A stretch of DNA of 64,000 bases, taken from NCBI GenBank assembly GCA_002842205.1, contig PHCI01000001.1, positions 62,001 to 126,000 on the forward strand, given 5' to 3'. The notes under the pieces are model-generated. The model did no database searches, was not told the DNA's origin, and worked only from the letters and a program-made list of their open reading frames with translations. Below, piece by piece: positions 43,395-52,247 of this stretch. The stretch's first letter is position 1. Each line of letters starts with the position of its first letter. Made by a program: the position numbers and the translations under genes. This DNA comes from Betaproteobacteria bacterium HGW-Betaproteobacteria-3. Its GTDB lineage: Bacteria; Pseudomonadota; Gammaproteobacteria; Burkholderiales; Burkholderiaceae_C.

Positions 43395-44978
43395 ATGAAC
43401 TTACTCATTGACATCAATATCGTGCTTGACGTATGCGCTAGCCGCATGCCTTTTGCTCCAGTTTCGGCTTCTGCACTACAGCGTTGTCAAGATCAAGGTT
43501 ACAAACTCTGGCTTTATACGGGCAGCGTTCAAACCATGGAATTCAACATGGTTCGAGAAATACAGCGTATAGCAGTTAGTCAAGGTCGCCAAATTAGCAA
43601 CCGCCAATGTGCAGCCCGTGCGCGCCAGACGTTAAAACTATTTGCACAAGACAAGCATTGGCTTGCCGCGCTAGCGAACGAGGGCAACGTATTTGACAGC
43701 CCCGATCCCGAGGACGAACAACTCATTCGTGCCCTGGGCCGGTTTGCCCCGGGCAGCATCAAGCTATTAACGCGAGACGAATTTCTGTGTGAGCGCTACC
43801 CCGCGTTCACCATCAAACCTGAAGATTATTTGGGCTTACCAAGCCAAACACCCCCGATCGAGTTTTGTGACCTGGCCGCGCAACAGGACCGCATCCGACC
43901 CGCGCTGGAGAAAAACATCCATCGCGTGCTACACCACGGCCAATACATCCTGGGCCCCGAGGTTGCCGAACTCGAAGAAAAACTTGCCGCCTACACCGGC
44001 GCCAAACATTGCATCAGCGTTGCCAACGGGACCGACGCCCTGCAAATTGCCCAAATGGCCCTGGGCATCGGCCCGGGCGATGAAGTCATCACCCCCGGCT
44101 TTACCTACATTGCCACCGCCGAAACCGTGGCCCTGCTGGGCGCCAGGCCCGTGTACGTGGACATTGACCCACGCACCTACAACCTCGACCCGGCCCTGCT
44201 TGAAGCCGCCATTTCCCCGCGCACCAAAGCCATCATCCCCGTGAGCCTGTATGGCCAATGCGCCGACATCGACGCCATCAACGCCATTGCCGCCCGGCAC
44301 GGCATACCGGTGATTGAAGACGCCGCCCAAAGCCTGGGCGCCACCTACAAGGGCCGCAAAAGCTGCAACCTCAGCACCATCGCCTGCGCCAGCTTCTTTC
44401 CCAGCAAACCGCTGGGCTGCTATGGCGACGGCGGCGCCATCTTTACCAATGACGACGCGCTGGCCAAAGTCATCCGGCAAATCGCCCGGCACGGGCAAGA
44501 CCGCCGCTACCACCACATCCGCGTGGGCGTGAACAGCCGGCTCGATTCGCTGCAGGCCGCCATCCTGCTGCCCAAACTGGCCGTCTTCGAAGAAGAAATC
44601 ACCCTGCGCCAGCAAGTAGCCGCCCGCTACAACGACTTATTCTCGCCTTCCGTCATTGCGAGCGAAGCGCGGCAATCCATGCCCCCGATTACCACCCCCT
44701 ACATCGAACCCCACAACACCAGCGTCTATGCCCAATACACCATCCGTGTGCAAGACCGCGATGCCGTGCAAGCGAAGCTGAAAAAAGCGGGTATCCCCAC
44801 AGCAGTGCATTACCCGATTCCGCTGAACCAGCAGCCGGCAGTAGCTAGCGTTGACGCCCGATTGCCTGTCGGTGATGAAGTGGCGGGGCAGGTGATCAGT
44901 TTACCGATGGGGCCGTATTTGAGTCTTGCAGATCAGACGATGATCGCAGAGATTCTGCGCACGCATCAGGCAGCGTAA
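43395..44978 (+). CDS. wbpE: PIN domain fused to WbpE-type aminotransferase
   Basis: 527 residues in one uninterrupted frame. Residues 1-145 are a PIN nuclease domain (MNLLIDINIVLDVCA with Asp6 and Asp12, PDPEDEQLIRAL, LLTRDEFL). Residues 155-527 are a complete DegT/DnrJ aminotransferase (373 residues, the family length): NGTDALQIAQMAL, EDAAQSLGATYKG, and PLP Lys338 in FFPSKPLGCYGDGG. WbpE transfers an amino group from glutamate to the 3-keto sugar made by WlbA. No internal ATG with a ribosome site lies at the joint (only TTG near residue 146), so a true fusion is likely. A palindromic repeat adds SVIASEARQSMPP near residue 420. Confidence 0.88.
   Translation: MNLLIDINIVLDVCASRMPFAPVSASALQRCQDQGYKLWLYTGSVQTMEFNMVREIQRIAVSQGRQISNRQCAARARQTLKLFAQDKHWLAALANEGNVFDSPDPEDEQLIRALGRFAPGSIKLLTRDEFLCERYPAFTIKPEDYLGLPSQTPPIEFCDLAAQQDRIRPALEKNIHRVLHHGQYILGPEVAELEEKLAAYTGAKHCISVANGTDALQIAQMALGIGPGDEVITPGFTYIATAETVALLGARPVYVDIDPRTYNLDPALLEAAISPRTKAIIPVSLYGQCADIDAINAIAARHGIPVIEDAAQSLGATYKGRKSCNLSTIACASFFPSKPLGCYGDGGAIFTNDDALAKVIRQIARHGQDRRYHHIRVGVNSRLDSLQAAILLPKLAVFEEEITLRQQVAARYNDLFSPSVIASEARQSMPPITTPYIEPHNTSVYAQYTIRVQDRDAVQAKLKKAGIPTAVHYPIPLNQQPAVASVDARLPVGDEVAGQVISLPMGPYLSLADQTMIAEILRTHQAA
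44651..44680. repeat. Widespread TCATTGCGAGCG-type palindromic repeat inside wbpE
   Basis: The element runs GTCATTGCGAGCG then AAGCGCGGCAATCCAT and has ATTGC/GCAAT arms. The same repeat, giving VIASEARQS in translation, recurs in many unrelated bacterial genomes. Here it stays in frame within the aminotransferase C-terminal region. Confidence 0.8.
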
Positions 44979-44996
44979 GCGCAGCAGATTTTTAGA

Positions 44997-47078
44997 GTGA
45001 CCATCCTCAAATATCGTCCCGATATAGACGGCCTGCGTGCGCTGGCTGTGCTCAGTGTCGTCCTCTACCACGTCAGCCCCCAGAGTCTTCCTGGGGGTTT
45101 TCTTGGCGTGGACATTTTCTTCGTGATCTCGGGCTATCTCATATCACTCATCGTGTTTCGCGAGCAGACGGCGGGCACGTTCAGCTTCACCGATTTCTAT
45201 GCGCGTCGGATTCGTCGCCTCTTCCCCGCGCTCGCGGTCGTGCTGTTGGTGACCCTAGTATTCGGGGCTTTCGCGCTTTTTTCCGATGAGTATCGACGGC
45301 TGGGCAAGCACGCATCATCGGCCATTGTCTTTCTGCTCAACTTCCAGCTAATGAACGAGGCTGGTTATTTCGATGTTGCTTCCAACTCCAAGCCCTTGCT
45401 TCATCTTTGGTCCCTCTCCGTCGAGGAACAGTTCTATCTCGTGTGGCCAGCTTTGCTTATTGTGCTTGGGCGCTTTCGCTGGCGTATCGGCTTGGTCATT
45501 GGAATACTGATTGTTGGCTCCTTCGCTTTCGCCATTCATCTCGCCAGTCGTAACCTTGATGCACTCTACTTCCACCCGCTTGCTCGATTCTGGGAACTCC
45601 TCCTCGGCGCTGCGTTGGCCTATTACCACCACCGATTTGGAGTCAATGCATTACCTTCCAGGTTGGATCGTTTTTGGGTGCGTCACCTACTCTCGTTTGC
45701 AGGCTTGTCTGCCATCGTTTCTGCACTTTTCTTGTTTAGCAGCAAGGCACCATACCCCGGCGCGCTAACGCTCATTCCCCTGATAGGTGTTACTGCGCTG
45801 ATCGCCAGCGGAAGCGGCTCGGTCGGGAGTCGCTTTCTTGCGCTCAAACCAATGGTCTGGATTGGATTGATCAGCTACCCGCTCTATCTTTGGCACTGGC
45901 CTCTGTTGTCGTACATTCGCATCATGGAATCCGGTGCGCCGACTGAAGCACTCTTGTGGTTTGGTGCAGGCGCCGCGTTATTGCTCGCTACGCTGACGAA
46001 TCAATTCATCGAACAGCCGCTGCGTCATTCCCCCAGAATTCGTCCAGCAGTGGTTGGCCTCGGCAGCACCATGGTTGTGTTGTTCTTGGCATCGTTTGGT
46101 GTGGTGGCGTCCGAAGGACTTCCGGATCGCCCGGCTGTACGCCATGTCAAAGCTGCAGAAGCACAAATGAAACGTGAGCCAGCGACTGACGAGTCTTGCC
46201 TGCGTCTTTTCTCGACGGGTGCGGCACCAGCCTATTGCCGCCAGCACAACCCCGGGCCTCGAATGATCGGCATCATTGGCGACTCCCATGCGCATGTTCT
46301 TTTCCCCGGCTTTGCGGAACAGGCTGAACGCGCAGGGTATGGCGTATTGCTGTTAGCCAATTCAGGTTGTCCGCCCCTTGCGGGGGCCGTAATCGGTAAA
46401 TCAGACAGTGAACGCCACAAGTGCATACTCGCCGTCGAGAAAATTCTGTCTGCAATTCTGGGCGACAAGCGAATCAGACATGTAATTCTTGCCACAAGAG
46501 GGCCGATCTACCTCACAGGCAAAGGATACGGGCCAGCAGAGGCGGATTACGACTACCCGCCAATTGCCTATGGGCAGCCAGTCGAGCGAAAATACAAAGT
46601 GGGTGTGGACCCGTTTTCGGATGGTCTTTTTGCCACCCTTCGTCGGCTGTCGGATTCCGGCAGGTCTGTCAGTTATTTCTTGCAACCCCCGGAACTGGGT
46701 GTTCCACCACGCAACTGTCTTGGTCGTCCCCTGACTTTGATTTCAATGGCCTCCTGTGCCGTGTCGGTTAAAGAATACCGAGAAAGAATGAGCGAGTACA
46801 GGGCCATCCTGACAAAGGCGCAAGCAGAGTTTCCAACGATGTTAGTTTGGGATCCGCAACCGCTGTTTTGTGATGCCAAACGTTGTAAGGGGTTGGTCGA
46901 AAATAAACTGATGTATGCCGATGATGACCATCTCAGCATAGAGGGGTCCCGTCTTGTGGCCGCTCATTTTTTTCCATCACTCCCGCTTCGTGCGATGAGT
47001 TTGCCGATGAGTGCCAATCAGGATCAGATGTCTCAGAATCGTATTGTCGAAAAATTAGTGAACGTTATTAAAAAATGA
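44997..47078 (+). CDS. Membrane O-acyltransferase with C-terminal SGNH domain (OafA-like)
   Basis: 693 residues. The N-terminal half is an acyltransferase-3 domain with about ten helices, opening RPDIDGLRALAVLSVVLYH (catalytic His) and GGFLGVDIFFVISGYLIS. The C-terminal 270 residues are an SGNH hydrolase-like periplasmic domain with GDSHAH and the late DDDHLS. Such proteins acetylate O-antigen or other glycans. The first codon is GTG (44997), with a poor ribosome site. GC content falls from this gene on, marking the variable core. The stop overlaps the next frame by 4 bases. Confidence 0.9.
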   Translation: MTILKYRPDIDGLRALAVLSVVLYHVSPQSLPGGFLGVDIFFVISGYLISLIVFREQTAGTFSFTDFYARRIRRLFPALAVVLLVTLVFGAFALFSDEYRRLGKHASSAIVFLLNFQLMNEAGYFDVASNSKPLLHLWSLSVEEQFYLVWPALLIVLGRFRWRIGLVIGILIVGSFAFAIHLASRNLDALYFHPLARFWELLLGAALAYYHHRFGVNALPSRLDRFWVRHLLSFAGLSAIVSALFLFSSKAPYPGALTLIPLIGVTALIASGSGSVGSRFLALKPMVWIGLISYPLYLWHWPLLSYIRIMESGAPTEALLWFGAGAALLLATLTNQFIEQPLRHSPRIRPAVVGLGSTMVVLFLASFGVVASEGLPDRPAVRHVKAAEAQMKREPATDESCLRLFSTGAAPAYCRQHNPGPRMIGIIGDSHAHVLFPGFAEQAERAGYGVLLLANSGCPPLAGAVIGKSDSERHKCILAVEKILSAILGDKRIRHVILATRGPIYLTGKGYGPAEADYDYPPIAYGQPVERKYKVGVDPFSDGLFATLRRLSDSGRSVSYFLQPPELGVPPRNCLGRPLTLISMASCAVSVKEYRERMSEYRAILTKAQAEFPTMLVWDPQPLFCDAKRCKGLVENKLMYADDDHLSIEGSRLVAAHFFPSLPLRAMSLPMSANQDQMSQNRIVEKLVNVIKK

Positions 47079-47269
47079 TCAAAATTGCTACTGTGGTCGG
47101 TGCAAAACCACAATGTATTAAAGCTGCTGCTGTTTCGTGCGTAATCCGCAGCGGCTTGCACGCCACAGTTGATGTCATGAGCCTACCGATGGACGCGGAG
47201 TTCGTGGTCTGCGATCAAGCATTCGTAACGCGCACGCTTGCGGAGATATTGGTCCCGGTTGACCAATGA
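47075..47269 (+). pseudogene. Remnant of UDP-GlcNAc 2-epimerase-type gene (WbpI/WecB N-terminus)
   Basis: A 64-codon frame. Its first 26 residues (MIKIATVVGAKPQ, then KAAAVSCVIRS) match the start of UDP-N-acetylglucosamine 2-epimerases, usually VVGARPQFIKAAAVSR. After that the epimerase sequence stops, and the rest (LHATVDVMSLPMDAEF...) is not recognised. The enzyme needs about 350 residues, so this is an inactive stub. WbpI is the enzyme that would follow WbpD in the ManNAc3NAcA pathway, so its loss is meaningful. Confidence 0.75.
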
Positions 47270-48558
47270 CCATGCTCTCCAGCGTTCAGCAGAAACTGCG
47301 GCAGTCGCGCTACTTGCGAGATGTGGCCTGGCAGATGTCTGGCAACAGCTTCGCGCAGGCGCTGGGCATCCTGGCGATGCCCCTGCTGACGCGGCTGTAC
47401 GCCCCTGCCGACTTCGCCACGCTGAACCTATTCATGCAAGTAGTTGCAGGACTGACGATCTTGCTGACTTGGCGCTTCGAATATCTGGTGATGTTGCCGA
47501 AGGACGACGGTCAGGCTCACGCGATCCTGCGCACCATCGCTTGGTTCGGTGCGGCGACGGCGGCACTCACCACGCTGGCGGCCTTGCTGGTCGGCGACGA
47601 CCTGGCCGCGCTGCTGGGCGACGCCGCGCTGGCGCCATGGCTGGCGCTGGCGCCGATGACGGCGTGGCTGCTCTGCCTGTCAATCGGCCTGCAGCAGGCG
47701 GTGCAGCGGCGGCAGGACTTTCGCAACGCTGGCTTTTCTGAGGTGCTAGGCAAAGGTGGCTATGTAGTTAGCGCATTGGCTGGTGCACCGTGGTTGCCCC
47801 AAATCGGTGGCCTGATGGCCAGCGCCGCCGTCGGTGCCGGGGCCAAGTCGCTGTGGCTGTGGCGCACGTTGCGCACCGGCCTTGGTTCGCGTCCAAACCA
47901 AGGACAGGTTCACGTTAACGGAGCAATCCGACCCTACGCCCGGCTGGCCGGTTCGATGTCGTTTTCGAATCTGCTGTCAATAATTACTTCTGCCGTACCG
48001 ATGATCTTTATTGTTAAAGCGTACGGCGCCAACACGCTAGGTCAGTTCGGACTGGTTATCTCTACGCTGTACTTGCCGTCTGGCCTGCTGGGCAACGCCA
48101 TCGGGCAGGTTTACTTTCAGCGCGCAGCGCAGCGCCGCTCTCATGGCGATGCGTTCGACGACCTTTGGCGGACTACTGCATGGCAACTGGCGCGGATAGG
48201 CGTGCCGCTGTATACGCTTATCGCACTGCTGTCGCCCTGGGCCTACCCGTTTTTTTTTGGCGACCAGTGGCAGCCTGCTGGCCAATACGCGATGGTAATG
48301 GCTGCGGCCGCAGGGTTGTCGTTCATTACCTCCCCACTGGATCGAACCTGCTTGGTAGTCAATGCGTGGTGGTATGCACCGTTATGGCATGGCGCACGCG
48401 CAGTCACAACGGTCGGGCTAGCATGGGTGGCTTGGAATTGGCAATGGTCATTCGAACACTACCTTTTGGCGATGGTCGTGCAGATGGTACTGTTGTATTT
48501 GATCGATTGGTTGGCAGGATGGCGTTTTGCCAGGCCGAAGGATCGAAGCCATGAGTGA
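47266..48558 (+). CDS. wzx: O-antigen flippase (Wzx-like polysaccharide transporter)
   Basis: 430 residues with about 12 membrane helices. The start QKLRQSRYLRDVAWQMSGNSFAQALGILAMPLLTRLYAPADF is typical of Wzx/RfbX, which flip lipid-linked repeat units across the inner membrane. GC and codon use are mixed, higher in the first half than in the last third. It overlaps the epimerase stub by 4 bases and the next gene by 8 bases. Confidence 0.9.
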   Translation: MTMLSSVQQKLRQSRYLRDVAWQMSGNSFAQALGILAMPLLTRLYAPADFATLNLFMQVVAGLTILLTWRFEYLVMLPKDDGQAHAILRTIAWFGAATAALTTLAALLVGDDLAALLGDAALAPWLALAPMTAWLLCLSIGLQQAVQRRQDFRNAGFSEVLGKGGYVVSALAGAPWLPQIGGLMASAAVGAGAKSLWLWRTLRTGLGSRPNQGQVHVNGAIRPYARLAGSMSFSNLLSIITSAVPMIFIVKAYGANTLGQFGLVISTLYLPSGLLGNAIGQVYFQRAAQRRSHGDAFDDLWRTTAWQLARIGVPLYTLIALLSPWAYPFFFGDQWQPAGQYAMVMAAAAGLSFITSPLDRTCLVVNAWWYAPLWHGARAVTTVGLAWVAWNWQWSFEHYLLAMVVQMVLLYLIDWLAGWRFARPKDRSHE

Positions 48559-49414
48559 ATCCATCACAATCCAGCGGGTTGTCGATGACTTGCGAGCGCT
48601 GGGCATTCAGCCTGGCGACACTTTGATGTTGCGTGCAACACTGTCGGCGGTTGGGAAACTCAGACGCGGCGCGTTTGTTGAGGCACTACTCGATGTGGTT
48701 GGTCAGCAGGGTACTGTTATGGGCTTGGCTTTCACCTCAGGTGTGCTACCGTGGAAATTGCAGCATTCTGAGCCGTTCACTAGGCAAACGCCATCGTACG
48801 CTGGTGCTTTGCCGAACGCATTATTGGCGCATCCGCAGGCCCTGCGAAGTGCTCATCCTCAAACATCGTTTGTCGCAATCGGGCCACATGCAGAACTGTT
48901 AACTGAAGGGCACGGGCCACACGACGGGGCTTATGAGCCGGTGCGCCGCCTCATTGCGTTGGGGGGGAAAATGGCGCTTATTGGGTGTGTCAGCTCAAGC
49001 CCTGGTTTTACTACGGCCCACTTGGCCGAAGCGGACTTGAATCTGCAGTGGCGAATGCTACCGCCATGGTTGTTCAGCCAAAGCCGCTATGTTGACGAGA
49101 ACGGCAAGGTTCAGGTGTTCAAGCGAAGAGACGGGGGCTTTTGTTCCAACTCCTATTGGAAGTTCTACGCGGACTACGTTCGTCATGGGGTGTTGCGAAG
49201 TGGGTTTGTCGGACACGCCTATAGCGTTCTCGCTCCCGCGGCTGCTTGTTACGGGATAGAGAAGGAAATTCTGCGAAGCAACCCTCGGTTCAATGTGTGC
49301 GATTCGCCCGATTGCTTTATGTGCAATGTGCAGCGGGTTGACCGCCTTCATCATGCACCGTATTTCTTGCTGCGCCGACTGACCAAGCGCTGGCGAAAAC
49401 CGCCTACCGTATGA
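48551..49414 (+). CDS. AAC(3)-family N-acetyltransferase in O-antigen cluster
   Basis: 287 residues from the ATG of MSESITIQRVVDDL. The fold family is that of aminoglycoside 3-N-acetyltransferases (PGDTLMLRATLSAVGKL near the start, QTPSYAGALPNALLAHPQALRSAHPQTSFVAIG in the middle, GCVSSSPGFTTAHLAEA for the CoA/active site). In O-antigen clusters such proteins acylate amino sugars rather than drugs, which is what the context suggests. It overlaps wzx by 8 bases and the next gene by 4. Confidence 0.85.
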   Translation: MSESITIQRVVDDLRALGIQPGDTLMLRATLSAVGKLRRGAFVEALLDVVGQQGTVMGLAFTSGVLPWKLQHSEPFTRQTPSYAGALPNALLAHPQALRSAHPQTSFVAIGPHAELLTEGHGPHDGAYEPVRRLIALGGKMALIGCVSSSPGFTTAHLAEADLNLQWRMLPPWLFSQSRYVDENGKVQVFKRRDGGFCSNSYWKFYADYVRHGVLRSGFVGHAYSVLAPAAACYGIEKEILRSNPRFNVCDSPDCFMCNVQRVDRLHHAPYFLLRRLTKRWRKPPTV

Positions 49415-50826
49415 CAATCAATGCTACTTTTCAAACACAGCTTGAAAATGACTGTCCGATGACACCGGCATGGTATTCATCAGCGGCACTTCGCTGGTTG
49501 GAAGCGGTGTGGGCAGAACGTTTTGGTGGCGCGTGGCGCTTCTCAATGCACGACGACGGATTGATCCGGATGCAGCCCGCCGCCACTCCTGATTCCACTG
49601 CAAGTGTGGATTTCTGTACGAAATTCTGCGCGCTCCCAATGGGCACGTCGAATCTGCCATGCGGAAGTTGGTTGCCAACGGATCCTTGGAGTTGTGCGCT
49701 ACCTGGCGCGCTACCAGTGCCAGGGCAGGCCGATACAACGAATCAAATGATCAACCGCACGGCCAATGGCTACCTGATTAATTACGACCTGCCGGGACTG
49801 GTTTATTGGATGCTTACACGGAGCGAAGAGGTAGATCGAACAGACCTCGATCAATTCGAGCGCTTTCCGGCCAGCGCGTCGCATGCCGTGCGCCACGGTT
49901 ATATCGCTCGTCCGTTAGTGGACGAATGGTTGTATGTACTTCGTCAAGTGATCGAAGCCACGTGGCCGGGGCTGGTTTGCATTCGTCATCAGCCAAGTGT
50001 CAAGGTTGCGCACGACGTCGATCAACCTGGCCGCTATGCCTTCGCAACCTGGTCACGTCTGTTGAAGCGAATGGGTGGTGACGTGGTGAAGCGACGAGAA
50101 CCGCTGAACATGCTGATTGCGCCATTTGCGTGGCTAGGAAGCGGACAACGCATCAGCCCATTGGACCCTTCGAACTGCTTCGACTGGATGATGGACGTGT
50201 CCGAGATGAACGGTCTGCGCAGTGCTTTCTATTTCATCAGTGGGCGTACCAACCCGGCGTTCGATGCGGACTACGAGATCGAGCATCCCGCAATTCGCGC
50301 ACTCATGCGCCGTATTCACGAACGAGGCCACGAGATCGGCCTGCATCCCAGCTTTGGAACTTTTCGCAGTCCCGCAGCGTTGACCTCCGAGGCAGATCGG
50401 CTTCGCCGTGTCTGCGCCGAAGAAGGAATAACCCAATCTCAATGGGGTGGAAGGATGCACTACCTGCGCTGGTCCCAACCCACAACGCTGCGAGCTTGGG
50501 CCGAGGCCGGAATGCATTACGATGCAACGCTCGGGTACGCCGATCAGCCCGGATTTCGCTGTGGCACATGTTTTGAGTATCCGGCATTTGATCCGCTGTC
50601 GCGCCAATCCGTTGCACTGAGACTGCGACCGCTGATAGCAATGGAGGCCACGGTAATTGAGCCAACCTACTTGGGCCTGGGTACCGGGGAACAGGCGGCG
50701 CATCTTTTGCGAGAGCTTAAGCGAACCTGCGCAGCCGTTGATGGAACCTTTACGCTACTCTGGCACAACTCAAACTTAACGCGTTCCGCTGACCGCGTGC
50801 TGTATCAAAGAGTTTTGGCAGCGTGA
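49411..50826 (+). CDS. Polysaccharide deacetylase-like protein
   Basis: 471 residues. The central and C-terminal parts contain NodB-like pieces: VAHDVDQPG (the Asp pair that opens the deacetylase metal site), RGHEIGLHPSFGTFRS (His ligand), and YDATLGYADQPGFRCGT. The N-terminal 180 residues have no match I recognise. Found in several polysaccharide clusters, these proteins are presumed to deacetylate or sense glycan units. No signal peptide is evident. It overlaps the acetyltransferase gene by 4 bases. Low-GC codon use compared with genes outside the core. Confidence 0.75.
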   Translation: MTINATFQTQLENDCPMTPAWYSSAALRWLEAVWAERFGGAWRFSMHDDGLIRMQPAATPDSTASVDFCTKFCALPMGTSNLPCGSWLPTDPWSCALPGALPVPGQADTTNQMINRTANGYLINYDLPGLVYWMLTRSEEVDRTDLDQFERFPASASHAVRHGYIARPLVDEWLYVLRQVIEATWPGLVCIRHQPSVKVAHDVDQPGRYAFATWSRLLKRMGGDVVKRREPLNMLIAPFAWLGSGQRISPLDPSNCFDWMMDVSEMNGLRSAFYFISGRTNPAFDADYEIEHPAIRALMRRIHERGHEIGLHPSFGTFRSPAALTSEADRLRRVCAEEGITQSQWGGRMHYLRWSQPTTLRAWAEAGMHYDATLGYADQPGFRCGTCFEYPAFDPLSRQSVALRLRPLIAMEATVIEPTYLGLGTGEQAAHLLRELKRTCAAVDGTFTLLWHNSNLTRSADRVLYQRVLAA

Positions 50827-50947
50827 TTATTACCAAAGGACTTTTCGCTGCAACTCCTGCAGCGCAGATCATTTCGGTGCTTGCACTGGTTGAACCCGAA
50901 ATTTCTTCTGATACTTGTTGTGCAGAAGAGCGCGATGTGCACAAGAT

Positions 50948-52237
50948 ATGGTCATGACTGAGTCCGTTGTGCTCCCGCTCGCGGCGCCGCGCAACGCGCC
51001 CTTCAGCAAGGCCATGACGATGGCCTTCGTGTTTCTGGTGCCGGGGTACTTTTTGTACCATTGGATGGCACTTGTTGGCCTGATGCCGCTGCTGTTGGGC
51101 GGTTACTCCAACGAATCGGCCGCTATCGCGCTGATGTGGGTTTTGCTGTGGGGCTTGTGCGGATTGCCGCATGGGAGTCTTGACCGCTTGCGCCTGAGCT
51201 GGGCCGAGATTCTTTACGGCATATTCATGCTGTGCTTTGGTGTCATGGTGCTCACGCACTGGGGGATCGGCACGGCGCCGCAGGTCAGCGTGTCGCATAC
51301 GGCGTCGATCATTCAGCTGCTGGCGGCGTTCGCGGTGTTCCGGCTTGCGCCACTCCAATCCCGTGGCCTGCGCCAAGTTCTTCTGGTGACGGTGGTAGCG
51401 ATGTCGCTGCTGGTTTACCAGGCCGCGGTGGCCGACACGCTGACGTTGCTGTTGGCCAGTTCCGACGACACCCGGGTGGCAAATTACCAAGGTCTCGGGC
51501 GGGCATTTCTGCTGACAGTTGTGCCGGTCGCGGCTTTCACGTCATCGCGATGGAAGCGGATGCTGCACTACTTCAACGCCACGATGGTGATTTTTCTGCT
51601 CGGGGCGCGGTCGGAGGTCGCGGGCCTGCTGGTGTTTGCCGCAACGTTCGAGTGGATGTTGATGCGCAGAAAGGGCCGGACGCTGTTGATCATGACAGTG
51701 TTGCTGGCTGCGACGGCGACGCTCCTGATGGCCATCCTGCCGCTACTTGGCGAGTGGTTTCCCGACAACCGCGTGCTGTTGTTGCTGCAAGGGTTTGAAT
51801 CGGACGGCTCGGTGCTGGAACGTGGCGAGCAGATCCGGTTCGCGCTGGGTTCGATCGCGACCCATCCCGTGTTGGGCGCCTATGGTAGCTATGGTGAGCT
51901 GGGTAATGCGGGCAGTTACGCGCACAACATCCTGTCGGTCTGGGTGGATCTCGGAATATTGGGCTTGGTGATTTTGCTGGCCCTTCTCGTATCGGTTTCG
52001 GTAACGTATTTCGCGGCAACCCATGCGTTGGCAGGCAGGCCGCAAAGAGACATTGCATTGCACGCGATGGGCGCAGGGATGTTGATGCAGACACTGGTTT
52101 TTCTGCTCGCTGCCAAGTCGTTTACTGATGTGTCGATTCCCATGTTGGTGGGCGTCACTGGCATGTTGTGTGCTCGTTTGCATCCTCTACGCGTCATTCG
52201 CTCGGGTCCGCGCGGAGTGCAATTGTTCAAGCTGTAA
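50948..52237 (+). CDS. O-antigen polymerase/ligase-like membrane protein (Wzy candidate)
   Basis: 429 residues with about 11 helices and a long periplasmic segment (YQGLGRAFLL...FESDGSVLERGEQIRFALGSIATHPVLGAYGSYGELG), followed by AHNILSVWVDLGILGLVI. That H-N placed after the loop is typical of the Wzy_C/WaaL fold. As the only such protein in the cluster it is the best Wzy candidate. ATG 50948 was chosen over the frame's earlier start. A 44-codon unassigned frame fills the 120-base gap before it. Rather high GC compared with its left neighbour. Confidence 0.8.
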   Translation: MVMTESVVLPLAAPRNAPFSKAMTMAFVFLVPGYFLYHWMALVGLMPLLLGGYSNESAAIALMWVLLWGLCGLPHGSLDRLRLSWAEILYGIFMLCFGVMVLTHWGIGTAPQVSVSHTASIIQLLAAFAVFRLAPLQSRGLRQVLLVTVVAMSLLVYQAAVADTLTLLLASSDDTRVANYQGLGRAFLLTVVPVAAFTSSRWKRMLHYFNATMVIFLLGARSEVAGLLVFAATFEWMLMRRKGRTLLIMTVLLAATATLLMAILPLLGEWFPDNRVLLLLQGFESDGSVLERGEQIRFALGSIATHPVLGAYGSYGELGNAGSYAHNILSVWVDLGILGLVILLALLVSVSVTYFAATHALAGRPQRDIALHAMGAGMLMQTLVFLLAAKSFTDVSIPMLVGVTGMLCARLHPLRVIRSGPRGVQLFKL

Positions 52238-52247
52238 CGTCATCGGC

